Assembly (NCBI GenBank): GCA_016859345.1
Contig: CM029122.1
Coordinates: forward strand, 4,957,001-5,021,000
Origin: Istiophorus platypterus
Lineage: Eukaryota > Chordata > Actinopteri > Istiophoriformes > Istiophoridae
Length of the DNA stretch: 64,000 nt
Reading direction: 5' to 3'
Part shown: positions 51,746 through 63,570 of the stretch, one piece after another
How positions within the stretch are numbered: the first letter of the stretch is position 1
Layout of the letters: each line of letters begins with the position of its first letter
Notes under the pieces: model-generated
Told to the model about the DNA's origin: nothing
Seen by the model: the letters and a program-made list of their open reading frames with translations, nothing else
The model's database searches: none
Position numbers and translations under genes: made by a program

Positions 51746-53138
51746 CTTTGGGCTGAATGAGGAATAAGGAGATGCTTTCAACTGACCTGCAGACTTAAAA
51801 ATAGAGTTGCAATTACTGCATTTTCCACTTTTGCATCTCAGATTCTGGCTACTCTCATTTTACATCCAGTTCTCTTCCCCCCCAGATGAGCCCTGGTTCA
51901 TTCAAAGGTGTTTCTAATCATTTGATCAGCCTAGTTCAAGGCCTTTTCTCACAGAAGATTCTTGTAGGAAGAGCACAGGTGCAATTAATAAAACTTGGTC
52001 CCATGTAGGCGTGTAAGGGTTTCGGTTTTGTGCACGTTAGCCCACAGTCAGAGCTTTCTCAATCACCTAAATGACCATAAATGTTCACAGTAACACCTGA
52101 GCTTTTCCTGATAGGATGGGTCAAAGTAACTGCTGTAAAAAAGGCCTATGGAGAGTTTTATGACAAATTTAGAGCCAACAGAATCTCAAAAATAAAGTTG
52201 AATTTTGCAAATGATCCAATCAAGCAGGCCGGTTCTTGCAACATTTTAACCCTGAACCACTCAGTATATTTGAATTTTCAAATTGTCAATTTAAGAGGCA
52301 ATTTGAAGACAGAACAACAACAATTAGTGGATTGATAGTTAATTGACCAAAAATTAAGGGGCACGGATTTTGATAAAAAAAAAACTTATGTAAAAAGACA
52401 AAACTTCCTGGTTCCAGTTCCTCAAAATTTAGGATTGTAATCCTATCTGTCATATTTAAGCCTATATCTAATTTTTTGGGCGGTGAACTAATGGTATACC
52501 AATAAAAGCAATGGGAAGTTTAAAACGGGCTCTCCCCACCATCTGAAATTTCATAGACAGGAGGATCAACAGGTTGAATCGATAATGAAAGTGATTGATA
52601 GTTGCTAAGCTGAGACAAATCACCTAGTTTTAGATAAGTTTGAGACCGAGCACATTTCATCGTTGATGTTTTCCACTGAATAACAGTTAAGAGTAGCCGA
52701 TAAATTAGTAGACAATTATAATATACTTTGTTACATCACACCCACAATGTGACATTGAAGGAGACCAAAGTGATGTAACGCTGTAGCATAGCTGAAGGTA
52801 CAAAGTGTTCGGCGCACAACACAGGTTACTACCGGGCTGAGACTACGAATTTAGAAATAATTCGTGTGTTTCTGGCATGTTAAGAGGGAATTCTGAACAG
52901 AACCTGTTGTGGCTTTCACAGTTTTTAGCTGCCCGTTTTACGACATTTCATAACGCTCATGAAGTTAGCTAACGGTGGCTACTGTGACGTCCAAAACAAC
53001 AAGGAAAAAAAAAAAGTTCACGCCAACGCTCGTTATCTGCGTCACGGCAGATAAACGACACGATTAAACTAGCGACAAGACGCGTCTGAACAAGGCGCAG
53101 AAGCTAAAACAGCCGCTGAGGAACATTGTGTGACTTAC

Positions 53139-53300
53139 TGGTGCGGAAGCTGGCGGATGCTTCACCTTCAAAATGAACGAAGAGATCGAGCCCACATGTT
53201 CCCTTCTTATACAAACTCACGTGATTAGAGGCGGCCGCGAGGGCCGCCGGGAAATGTAGTACGTCACCGACAACGGCGGGAAGAGGAGGGACTCCGCCGC
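53139..53300 (-). promoter_or_regulatory. cox17 promoter and non-coding first exon
   Basis: On the minus strand a good donor (CCA|gtaagt) ends a non-coding first exon at 53139. Just upstream, a GC-rich stretch holds an E-box CACGTG (53218-53223), a GGGAAATGTAGT motif (53249-53260, reverse complement ACTACATTTCCC, matching the ZNF143 ACTACAnnTCCC type) and a CRE-like ACGTCA (53261-53266). Such combinations are typical of housekeeping and nuclear mitochondrial genes. The exact start site is not known. Confidence 0.6.
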
Positions 53301-53668
53301 AACTTATAAAGGTAACAAAATTAGCAAGATGAACGGAAAGGCCGGAGCGCAGTCAGCTTGTTAAATGCGTTTTCTGACATTTCTCAGCAAAAGGCTGGTT
53401 TTGTGTTGAGTAAAACGTTTTTATTTACTTTGAAAACAAGTTATTGAAAAACTAGGCTAATGAGGCCATTGAGGTTCTAGCTTACTAGCTACCTAACTTA
53501 GCCTACAACTAAGGTAGAACTGAACTAGCAAACTAAAAGACAGCGAATGACGCATGAGATTATTAAAACGCTTCAAACGCTCTTTTTGGTCGAATTCCTT
53601 TTCTTTTATTTTCTCTTGAATTAAATTAGCATATATAAATACAGGAATACCTGTCCAGTGAGCAGATT

Positions 53669-53975
53669 GGGGCTGTAACAAAGGATTTTTTAATATTTTC
53701 CTTATCAGTTAATCTGCGGATTATCTTCTCATTAGTTTATTACTTATGTTCACTAAAATTACAGAAAATAATGAAAAATACCTGTTATGATTCCTAAAGT
53801 TCAAGGTGACTTCTACAAATGTCTTGTTTTGTCTGACCAACAGTCCAAAACCCAAAGATATTCAGTTTACAGTGATATGAAATAGAGGAAAACAGAAAAT
53901 CCTCACATTGGAGAGACTGGAACCAGCAAATGTTCAGCTTGTTGTTTTATTAAAATAGCTACAGATTAATTTTAG
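53669..53975. mobile_element. Teleost ATTAATCG-type repeat (MITE-like), copy A
   Basis: Begins GGGGCTGTAACAAAGGA and ends CAGATTAATTTTAG. The middle contains ACAAATGTCTTGTTTTGTCTG, CCCAAAGATATTCAGTTTACAG and a GACTGGAACCAG block. These blocks belong to a fish repeat with AGGGCTGCAAC-type ends. The copy is worn and non-coding. Confidence 0.6.
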
Positions 53976-54547
53976 GTATTGACTTTTTTCTTATTCCTAG
54001 TCAACATGTAATGTTTAATGTGTAAAAAATATAAAGAAAAAATAAATCAGATAATCTAAATTTCCAAATTGGTTTTACATTGCTTCATTTAAAGTCTGTA
54101 ACAAGTCTGTACAAATCCAATAAGTATTTTCTTAGTACCTGATTTACAGTAAAATATTAAACTGTAAACTGCGGGCTGTATTATAAAGTGGTATCCAGAT
54201 CAATAGAAGTGAAATAAACAAAAATGACTAATTGACTGTCTTCTCGATTTATTTCCAGTGAAAGTTATTTATTGAATATGACTATATTTTATTATTGCAA
54301 TTTAAAAAGCCAAATGATTAAAAAAGTTTAAAGGGTATAGCAGTCAACAGTCAGGTCTTGGCCTGTGACACCTCAGTTGACCCAACATGTTTCTGTTATT
54401 TAGGGCTAAAAAACTAAACAATTCCCAACCAACATGGTGTCACTTTATACAAGAGATTCAGTCTTGATTTGCATAATATGAGATTATCAGCCCCAGTGAT
54501 TCTGATGCATCTATTCAGCTGCCAACTTCCAGTCATACCCCAGCCAG

Positions 54548-54548
<1 letters not shown>

Positions 54549-54588
<40 letters not shown>
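54549..54588. repeat. (CA)20 microsatellite
   Basis: Forty nucleotides of perfect CA repeat. Confidence 0.97.
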
Positions 54589-54590
<2 letters not shown>

Positions 54591-54666
54591 CAGCTACAAA
54601 CTTTCCCTGACCTATAAAAAATGATTACAAGGAAAATTCATTATACTGCACCTCAGAAATGATGAA

Positions 54667-54677
54667 GCTGCTGCTGC

Positions 54678-54731
<54 letters not shown>

Positions 54732-54737
54732 TGCTGC
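54667..54737. repeat. (CTG)n trinucleotide repeat
   Basis: About 71 nt of CTG units, interrupted twice by CTT, in intergenic DNA. Confidence 0.95.
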
Positions 54738-54999
54738 ACCATTAGTCCCATATCATGATATTAAAATTCAGATAAACCTTTTAAATTGCCATATGAAATG
54801 AAATTTAGTGTCTCTCTCTTCCCTGTCGGGCTGCAGAGGGTGTAATATTTCCGATACTACGCTTTCCTGTCAAGAGCTACTATTAAACCTGCTGTAAGGG
54901 CATGTTAAATAGTGTAAGTCTGTGTTGATGTTAAATGTACATTGTGATGAATGATGAAATATACAGTATAGTGTTAATATGAGCATGTCAGGTTGGTTG

Positions 55000-55124
55000 T
55001 CTCTATTTGTCTGCCCTGTGATAGACTGGCGACCAGAGTGTACCCCGTCTCTCTCAACCAATTTCAGCTGGGATTAGCCCCCCAGGATAAGCAGTCTAGC
55101 TAATGGTTTGATAAATGGATGGGT
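55000..55124 (+). mobile_element. Decayed 3' tail of a teleost LINE-type repeat
   Basis: Blocks TGCCCTGTGATAGACTGGCG, GTGTACCCCGTCTCTC, CAGCTGGGATTAG and AGGATAAGCAG...AAATGGATGGG follow one another as in a very common fish repeat whose copies end in GGATG units. Several inner segments are missing. Confidence 0.65.
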
Positions 55125-55214
55125 TGTTTCCACTAGGTATTACTCAGGCCAGTACACCAGGATGATACGATCATAGTGACAGTTCTACAACCTAATCAAA
55201 ATTGAATATATATG

Positions 55215-55460
55215 TAATATTATAAGCATTGATTAATTTATTTATCATCCCGCATCCCAATTGTGATGTCTTTGAATTGCTTATTTTTGTCTAACAAACA
55301 GACCCAACCCACAAAGCCCAAATAAGTTATCCAATTTAAATTGATACATTGATTGAAAACAGATAAAATCAGCAAATCCTCACTTTATAGAAGCTGGGAC
55401 CAAAAAAATATTTTGATAATATTCATATATATAAATCAAATGATTAATTAAGCATCAAAA
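55215..55460. mobile_element. Teleost ATTAATCG-type repeat, copy B (decayed)
   Basis: Shares with copy A, in the same order, the GTCTTTGAATTGC..TTTTTGTCTAACAAACAG block, the CAAATCCTCACTTTATAGAAGC block and the GGGACCA block, and ends in AAATGATTAATTAAGC. No intact terminal repeats. Confidence 0.5.
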
Positions 55461-55771
55461 TGGTTGTAATTTTTTTGTTCATTTACTAATTGTTTCAGAA
55501 CAACATGGATGTGTGCCGATGTAAAATATAAATATGTGCAACTGCACAAGTGCTTTTACTTTGTATTGACTATAAAAGACTAAAAATAAAAATAAAGAAC
55601 TGTATGAGTCAGACACTGACTCCAGCCCCCACACAGAGTTATTGGTTTTTCTACACCACCAGCTACTTTGGCATATATCATGTTCTCTGCTGTAAAAATA
55701 TATTGCTGAGGGGAACAGTATACACAGTGCTGATGAAAACTGTTAATCTTCCATCCTACAATACTGAAGGT

Positions 55772-55774
<3 letters not shown>

Positions 55775-55828
<54 letters not shown>

Positions 55829-55829
55829 T
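55775..55829. repeat. (GT)n microsatellite
   Basis: About 27 GT units with one TA interruption near the end. Confidence 0.95.
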
Positions 55830-58228
55830 TTTTCAGATGTCTTCTGGGTCTACACTGCGTCAGCACAGCAAAGCAGTGCGCAAGCAGAAGCACTGAGTCA
55901 CTTATTCTAGTTTGAGGGCCAGCTGTGTGCTAGATAAACGAATAAGTAAGCAAGTTGTTTGTTTGCTCGCACTGTGTGATGGACATGCACCTGCATTCAA
56001 AACGCACTCAGCTGCAGTCTTTGCTCCACTTTCTGCAGCATTCGAAAAAAAAAGGCAAATGCTGAAAATAAAAGTGGTGTTTAAATGCCCTGTAATTTAC
56101 TACCAGGTTTATTTGAAGTCTGTCTTTGTTTTGGTGTTTCCTGTAGAAATCTGCCCCCTGAAGGAGGAGAGGTGTAGGGCCACAACCGAGGTCCTGAACT
56201 GTGTGCCACCTTCTCCTTCCTGTCTGCAGAATGCTCCCAGCAGTGTCTAGGGAAGAAAAAGCGCAAGCAAAAAAAAGTTGTGCTTATTTTTTATATGTAT
56301 ATTTTTGTTTTGTTTTGTTTTGGTTTTTTTTGATTGGCATTTGTTTTGCACCAAGCGAATATTCTACAATGTGCTTCATATTCCAATACGCCTTGTCCTT
56401 TGTTGGAACAGAGTACTTCACATTCCGACGCACACAAAACAGTGCAAGGCAGTTCTTCAGAAAAAAAAAACAAAAACAACTTTTTACTTAGAACGAATTT
56501 TTAGTGTTGTTGGCAAAAACCAAAGTTTTTTTTGACACAGTCGAAGCAAAAGATCCATCTGCAACAACTCAAACGCATTGTTGTTTTACTGGACAGCAAA
56601 TGTCAGTCCCCCTGATAAAGTTAGCTGAAAAGTGGTAAGGATGCTGGTCCATTATTACGTTTTCCTGACACGCTAACCTCTCGTGGTCGTGAGAGTAAGT
56701 GGCGACATGAGAAATGTGACCTTATATTGCCAAAAAAACTCTTAGGGAGGATGGTTTGGTGTAAAAATCATCTGGCCCTTTTATTCATGACCACAATCTT
56801 TCCATTACTTTAACAAATATATGTAGTTTCATGCATTGAGCTTAACCAGAACTTAACCACTGAGGTGGCAGATCAGAAGACACTCACTATCATGTGTGTG
56901 GTTCTGGAAGGGTAATTAAAAACAACCGGCTTTGTCATTTTTGTCAACCGGTTTTAAAACTGGGTTGGTAGAAAAGTTGTCCTGGCCCAACGCTGGCCCA
57001 CACACTCGTCTCTCACTCAGCCAGGTGGTGTTGCCAAAAAAAGATTACTGTCTTATTCAAAAATTGTGAATCGGATTTAATGCTTAACGGTTACAAGTTA
57101 CTAAAATAAAAAGTAAGACCACTATGACATGCAACAATTTTCTGTTCCTGTTCAGGGTCATGAGGGGCTGAGGGCTATTCCAGAAGAAGCATCAGATGAG
57201 AGACTATGTTCACAAAGACAGGTCAGCAGAGTCTTTCACGGTCTATTAAATCGGACTGTAGCGTTTCACTTAGCCTTCACACTCTGAATGATAAGAAATC
57301 CCTCTGCCTGTGGACTTGATCCATATGTAAGAGGGGAAAAGTTGCCTTTTTATTTTATTTATATACTTTCTATCCATATAATCACTTCTGGTGTTTCCTG
57401 CACCTGTCTACAATATAATCTGAAAAAAAACAATAATCCTGAAAAATGTGTGTCACATTAGACACATCTCATGCACTGAGCTGCCAGTAATTCGCCTCAC
57501 CCACTGATATAACCCCTCACTTAGTCTCACCCCATTCCTACATCCTGTAGTATCATTTTGAGTTTCATTCTCAGAGTTTGCTTACGTTTCCTGTCGACTC
57601 TCTGAAAATAGTAAATAAAATCCCAATCTTCTGCTTTTCCATCCTTGAAATAAATTACTTCTGCCTTTTTCTTTCTTTTTGAGATACTTATGTGAAATGT
57701 GCAAATAAATAGCACAGGAGCTGGCTCAGAGCTGCGAGCATATGTACAGCATCAGGTAACACGGTACAGTGTTTAATTACATCCCTGGTAGAGATGCCTC
57801 AGACTGAACTTGTCCCTGCACACACTGCCAGATGTCATGTTCACACGGCAATAATTGTGATCCCCTCAACACACACACAGACACACACATGCCATTGTAT
57901 TCAGTATTAATGCGAGTTGGACCTTACCCTCTTGACACGGCTTGATTCATGGGGGGATGAGACACAGATACTGAATAGTTGATGAGCTCGGAGAAAAAGA
58001 AAAGAAGTGGAGGGGTTGGGTGGGGGCAGAAATAGAGAGAGAGGCTGACGGAGAGGGAAGGAGGGAGGGATGGAGGGAGGGAGCAGCAAGGCGGGTATCC
58101 ACTCGCCTCACTCCACACAGCTTCAATAAGCCCTGAGGTTGGGAGTCTTGATGGAAAATTACCTTGTGACCAAGAGGGGAGGTCAGAACTGAGTCTAGAG
58201 TCAGACTCTACTCGTCCCGAGCAGGAGA

Positions 58229-58230
<2 letters not shown>

Positions 58231-58272
<42 letters not shown>

Positions 58273-58284
58273 GAGGAGGAGGAG
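58231..58284 (+). repeat. (CAG)13-(GAG)5 trinucleotide tract upstream of the channel ATG
   Basis: Thirteen CAG units (58231-58269) followed by five GAG units. It lies 49 nt before the channel start codon and in the same frame. See findings. Confidence 0.95.
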
Positions 58285-58332
58285 AAGGATGGCCTGAGCG
58301 TTCGGCTGATCCGAGGGGACCAAGGTCGGACC

Positions 58333-61300
58333 ATGGAGAAACTAAGAGGTCCCGCCGTGGGATGTAGCATGGCCACCTGTGGATGGCGAGCCCTGCTCCT
58401 GCCGCAGCTGAACAGGCAGTCCCTGTACGTATACGGCAGCGAGGTGGCCGTGGAGAAGGAGTGCATCCGACAGCTCGAGAGCGGAGTCTTTGTCATTCAC
58501 CCTTTCAGCCTCATGAGGTATTAAATATATCTGATAGATTCAGGCCAGTCCCGCACCGAGACTACCCCTGCATTCACTGTGACTCTGTCTTTTTAAGTTT
58601 GTTAGTTTCAGTAAGTCTTGGTGGATAATTATTTGGTTCATTTTGCTCCTGGGATTCATAAACTGCTATCCCATCTTAATTTATCTTATTATTTTTATGC
58701 ACATCAGGGCTAAAATGATTAGTCCTATAATTGATTAATTATTGGTCGATGGATAATAATCAGAAACTATTTTGGTTATTAATCAAGAAATTCCAGGTTT
58801 TTCGGGTTCAAAGATTTGCAGTTAGTCCAAATATTTTTTAGGGGAAAGAAGAAACTTGATTACATCCCCTTTGGTGTTGGAAAATAGGAAATTGTGCTTT
58901 AGCTATTTTTCAGTATTTTCTGACATTTTATAGAATAAGCAATAGATCAGTTGATCAAGAAAATAATCAGCAGATCAATCAGTAATGAAACTAATCATCA
59001 GTTTCTGCCCTATTCAATATTTTTACCCTACTCCAATTATATCCATCATTAAAACTGAAAACTGGTTTTAATGTTGTGGCTGAATAGTGTAGTATTAAGC
59101 ATTAGTCAATGAATAAATGCAATAATTTGTTATGATAATGTGTTGTACTACTGAAAGCATGTCAGAAAAGCCCTTTAAATTGTGTAAAATTTAAAGAGAA
59201 ATTAAACATTTGAGCAAAACGAGTAACCTACAAGAGAAATTAAAATTTGAATATCAATTGAGAATTAAAATTATTATTACTCTAATTCCAGTTTTATGAG
59301 GTCAATTTAAAGATAATAGTGGAGGATTAGAAGGGAAAATAACAGAGGGATTGTTTAGCTTTTTGAAGTGTTACATTATCCATGCAGTGTTGTTAATGTT
59401 AGTGCATCAAGTAATCGAATGGAGTGAAAACAGAGAGCTAATGAAACAACTGGGATCAGAGAGCAGAGTTATTTGAGCCTGGAACCTGAACCCTGGTTTT
59501 GGAGATGTGCAGTTACAGTGTCAGAGAAAAATCCGATTGCCTCACCGGCTGCGGCAGTGACCGTCTAATGAGTCTGTCTGGCAAACCAACTGAGACTTTT
59601 TCCACCGCAAGCCTACGTGGAAAACAAGATCTGATGGGTTCTTCAAGTCGCACATGCTCGCATATGTTTTTCTGCGATATTTTTTTCTTTTTCTTTTTAT
59701 TTTTTTTTCTTTTTTCTGTAGGAGCTACTACATCATGTGCATGATGGCCATTACGTTTCTGAACCTGATCGGGATCCCCATGGAGATCGCCTTCCTGGAT
59801 GGAAACAGCGGGCTGGCCTGGGAGGGGTTTAACGTGTTCTCCGACACGCTGTTCCTGATAGACGTGGCTCTGAATTTCCGGATGGGCATCATAGCAGAGG
59901 ACGGAGAGGTGAGAGTGGCTGCACTCTATTTTCAGACACAATCTGGAAGACTATAATCCCCGCGCAGACGAGCACATACAATCCATCTCTGCCCCAGCTG
60001 TAATCTACTCAATACACGAAAGGCGAGATTAACAACTCCCCCTCCCCACTCTCATCTCCTGGACATGGGCAAAATTGGCACCTGCTGTTTGATTTTATAA
60101 CAGGGATTACTGTACTGGATGAATAAGAGGTATGATATTTCCAGTAGAGTATAAAGCAGACTATATCCTGTTTGTTTTTCATCTGTTCATGCTTTGTGAC
60201 TCTTATCTCTTCAATCACAAATGGCCCATCTGTGGTGTTTTTTCTCTGTCCGTAGAGTTTGCTCTGGACGGCACAAGCATCTGGTTCTTGCCAGATTTAT
60301 TCCCGGCCGGGTTTTTCCCCCGTTTGAAATATTCATGCGCGCGCCTCAGCGACAGTTCAGCAACCGCTGTCAGATTAATTCAGATTTTCTCTTGGGTACA
60401 CCGCTAATCTCATCTGACATCACTTTCTCCCTTAGTTTTGGACGAACTCCCAAAATATTATTGGTTCAGTTCAAGTGTTCAATTATACATCTGACGGCAC
60501 CACGTGCTGCACAGCGTCTTCCATCCATCTGCTCAAATCCTGCTGCTCTGCTCTCGTTTTCGCAGGAAGCTATTCTGGACATCAAGCGGATCCGAGTCAG
60601 TTACCTGAGGACATGGTTCATACCAGACGTTATAGCTGCTTTCCCCATTGGCTACATTCTGCTGTTTGCGGTAATGATGAACAGACCGTTGAAGCGGCAA
60701 AAGGCCAGCAGTTTTTGTCAGTTCACCAAAAAAAAAATCATGCACTTCATTTAACATAAATTGTTCATGGTTTATGATTAAAATCTTATGTAGCACTTAG
60801 AGCAGTCCAGAAAGACCCTTACAGACAGTAAGTTATTAAAAGGAAATAAAAATGGTTGAAAGACTTAAGACAATGATATTAAAAATTAATATAAGAGGAT
60901 AATAATAAACCAGGAAAGTAAATATACATTTTTTTACTTTTACCACCCTAGGACTTACAGTACCACAATGATGACAACCCCTCCAAGACCAACAAAATGA
61001 TGAGGATACTGATGTTTGTGCGGATCCTCAGCCTGATCCGACTTGCCCGTGTGTCCAGGCTGGTCCGGTTCTTCAACGAGGTGGAGAAAGTGAGTCTCAA
61101 ACGCCGAACGGTCGTCCGAGCCTTCAACTCTGAAACTCAATCAGCCTTCCCCTGCCCGCAGACACTTTACCAGACCTGGCTCCAATGACAAATCCATCTT
61201 CGGACACTTACAATGTCACTTGTAAAACGAGAGCTGGCACATAGCTCATTGATCAACTCAATGATAAGTTTACTTGTATTTATTTGTTTTATTTTTAGCA

Positions 61301-63482
61301 GCTACTTGCTTTGTCTAATCACATGTTCCCAGACTTTAGCGCTCAAACAACAGAGGCCTGAGGGAGGGAGAAAGATGGTGATGTAATGTAGATGATCCTT
61401 TGATGTTTTGGCTGTATTTTTTAGACTTTTAGATGTTGCAGATTTTCCACAGTCTTGCACTGAAACTGGTGCTGAAGGTTTTGTATTAAGTATTGAATTG
61501 TTGGTGTAGTAACTTGTTTGCTTGGCAAATTTGTCTTTAGCTCCTCTGTCTTTTCATGTATGTTGTGGTAGATGGGCTCAGTAAAATGGATTGGTTACTT
61601 GTTATTAATTAGCTGTTAGATTGAGTTAGATCAGGTGGGATTTTTTAAGAACTGAGTCTCTTTTTCAAAGATACCTGCTAAGATCTGGAAACATGGCAAA
61701 TTGCTTTAAAGGGAGTGAAATAAGGAAAGATAGATGAGCAGTCAGACCATTACAAAGGTTTTAGACACACTTATTTGGAAGAGGAAACAAAAGTGATTAG
61801 TAATTTTGCATCACTGCGTTGTAAATGTCATTCAGTTTACAGACTAATATCCTGGTTCGACTTTGACCTACCAAGCTCTCTGTAACTGTTTTTTTTTATT
61901 TCTTTTTAATAATGGTTTTTTTCCAACATTTCAGCTGCAGTCACTTTCAGTTTTACCTTTAAATTAAGTGGTTTAGGTAATCTAGCTAAACCGCTGGCTT
62001 GTTTACAGCCCGTCTGTCTAATCGTCTGACTGCTCGTGTTTCTTGCCCCACTGGACTCTGTTGTAGTGAGGCTGTCATTCAACCACATCTCAGCAATTAC
62101 ACTGGTGAATACAAACTTCTCATAACCAACAAAAATTATAAAGAAAACTATGAAAGTAAGACCCTAGTTGTAATAAACCAGAATAATATTCTCTCCTTTT
62201 TTACAGGTTAAGTCATAAAAAGGGACCTTGGGTCTGCACAGTATTTAAAACTCTAACAAAATTCTCCTCAACTTTTATCATTGTGACTCAGCATTTTCTA
62301 GTTGTTTTCAAGGTTTTTCAAGAGATGTTTTGTTATTGTTGCTGTTGCAGTCTGCCAGTGAGTAACTGAGCCAATGTTTATATGGAGTATAGACTTGGGA
62401 GAGGGCAAGGCTGATATTAGACAAGGCTTAAACTCAGTTTTCTGCTGTAATGAGCCACATATCTCATACAACTGAACCACCAGGAAGTTCTTTGATATGT
62501 ATGATTCGCTTTCCAAGAGACCTAAAGGCACATGTTTCTTTTTTTAATGTCATCTCTTTGTAAAAGGTGTCCAACGCAAACCTGGAGGTGGTCCGCTTGT
62601 TCTTCCGCATCCTGTCTTTGTTCATGATGATTTTCCTGCTGTGTCACTGGAACGGTTGCATCCAGTACTTTGTCCCCATGCTGGAGGAGTTCCCCTCTGA
62701 CTGCTGGGTCCGCAAAGAGAACCTGATGGTAAAAACGCTGGACAAACAGGGTGTGAATGATGATGGTCGATAACTAAATAGTCGATTAATTGATTCTTGA
62801 ATATGTCATTTTTATACAAAAATACCAAACATTTGTAAATTTATTACAAAAAAAACACTTAGTGGTGCTTTAAACAGCTACATCACAGGCTGTAGTTCAA
62901 ATTCACATGAAGATAATTTGTTGTTGTTGTAATTGTAGTAAAGCTGCCACACAAAAGAGGGATTAGTGGCTTTTAACTCAGCCACAGAGCCGGCTCACTT
63001 TAACCTGGGATAGGTCGCCATGGTAACTTGAGCCTCAAAGCTAACCGGCACTGGAGCAGGTTAACTTCAAGGGACCCATCGTGCTTTTAAAACCTTGTAT
63101 TGTCACTGCAGCTCAGAATAACAAGACAAGACTCTGTGATGGTAATTGTAAATAAAAACTAAACCCTTGTCTTTTATTAGGAGAATAATACACACACTGG
63201 TAAAGATTTTCCTGTGATTAAATGCAACACAGCTAATTAACCTTATCAGACAACCTCTGTTTTTTGGCAGCAGAAACAGTCTTGCATTATTTGTAACTTT
63301 TTTTATGTGCATCACAAACAATAATAGTTTGGTTATCATCAGACATAAAAGGAAAGAAATACTCACTCTAAACTATTCACAGTATGTACTTAGCCTTATG
63401 TTAATTTTGCAAATTATTTCTAGGTTTTTTCAGCTTCTAATTCTATTCAAGTGTGTGATCATATTTTTACGTTTCACCTATT

Positions 63483-63570
<88 letters not shown>

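Larger units (their letters stand above)
53300..58332. other. Repeat-rich intergenic region cox17 / HCN-like channel
   Basis: No gene is recognised. It contains two copies of an inverted-repeat family (53669-53975, 55215-55460), a decayed LINE-tail repeat (55000-55124), CA, CTG and GT microsatellites, and, near 57940-58332, purine-rich DNA with a CAG tract that forms the 5' UTR of the channel gene. Confidence 0.6.

Noticed and set aside
54667..54737. CTG repeat as a coding poly-Leu or poly-Gln tract
   Set aside because: It lies in intergenic DNA, with no flanking exon signals or homology on either strand.
57924..58496. Minus-strand frame with poly-Ser/Cys opposite the CAG tract and channel exon 1
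   Set aside because: It is the complement of the trinucleotide repeat and of a recognised exon, with no homology of its own.
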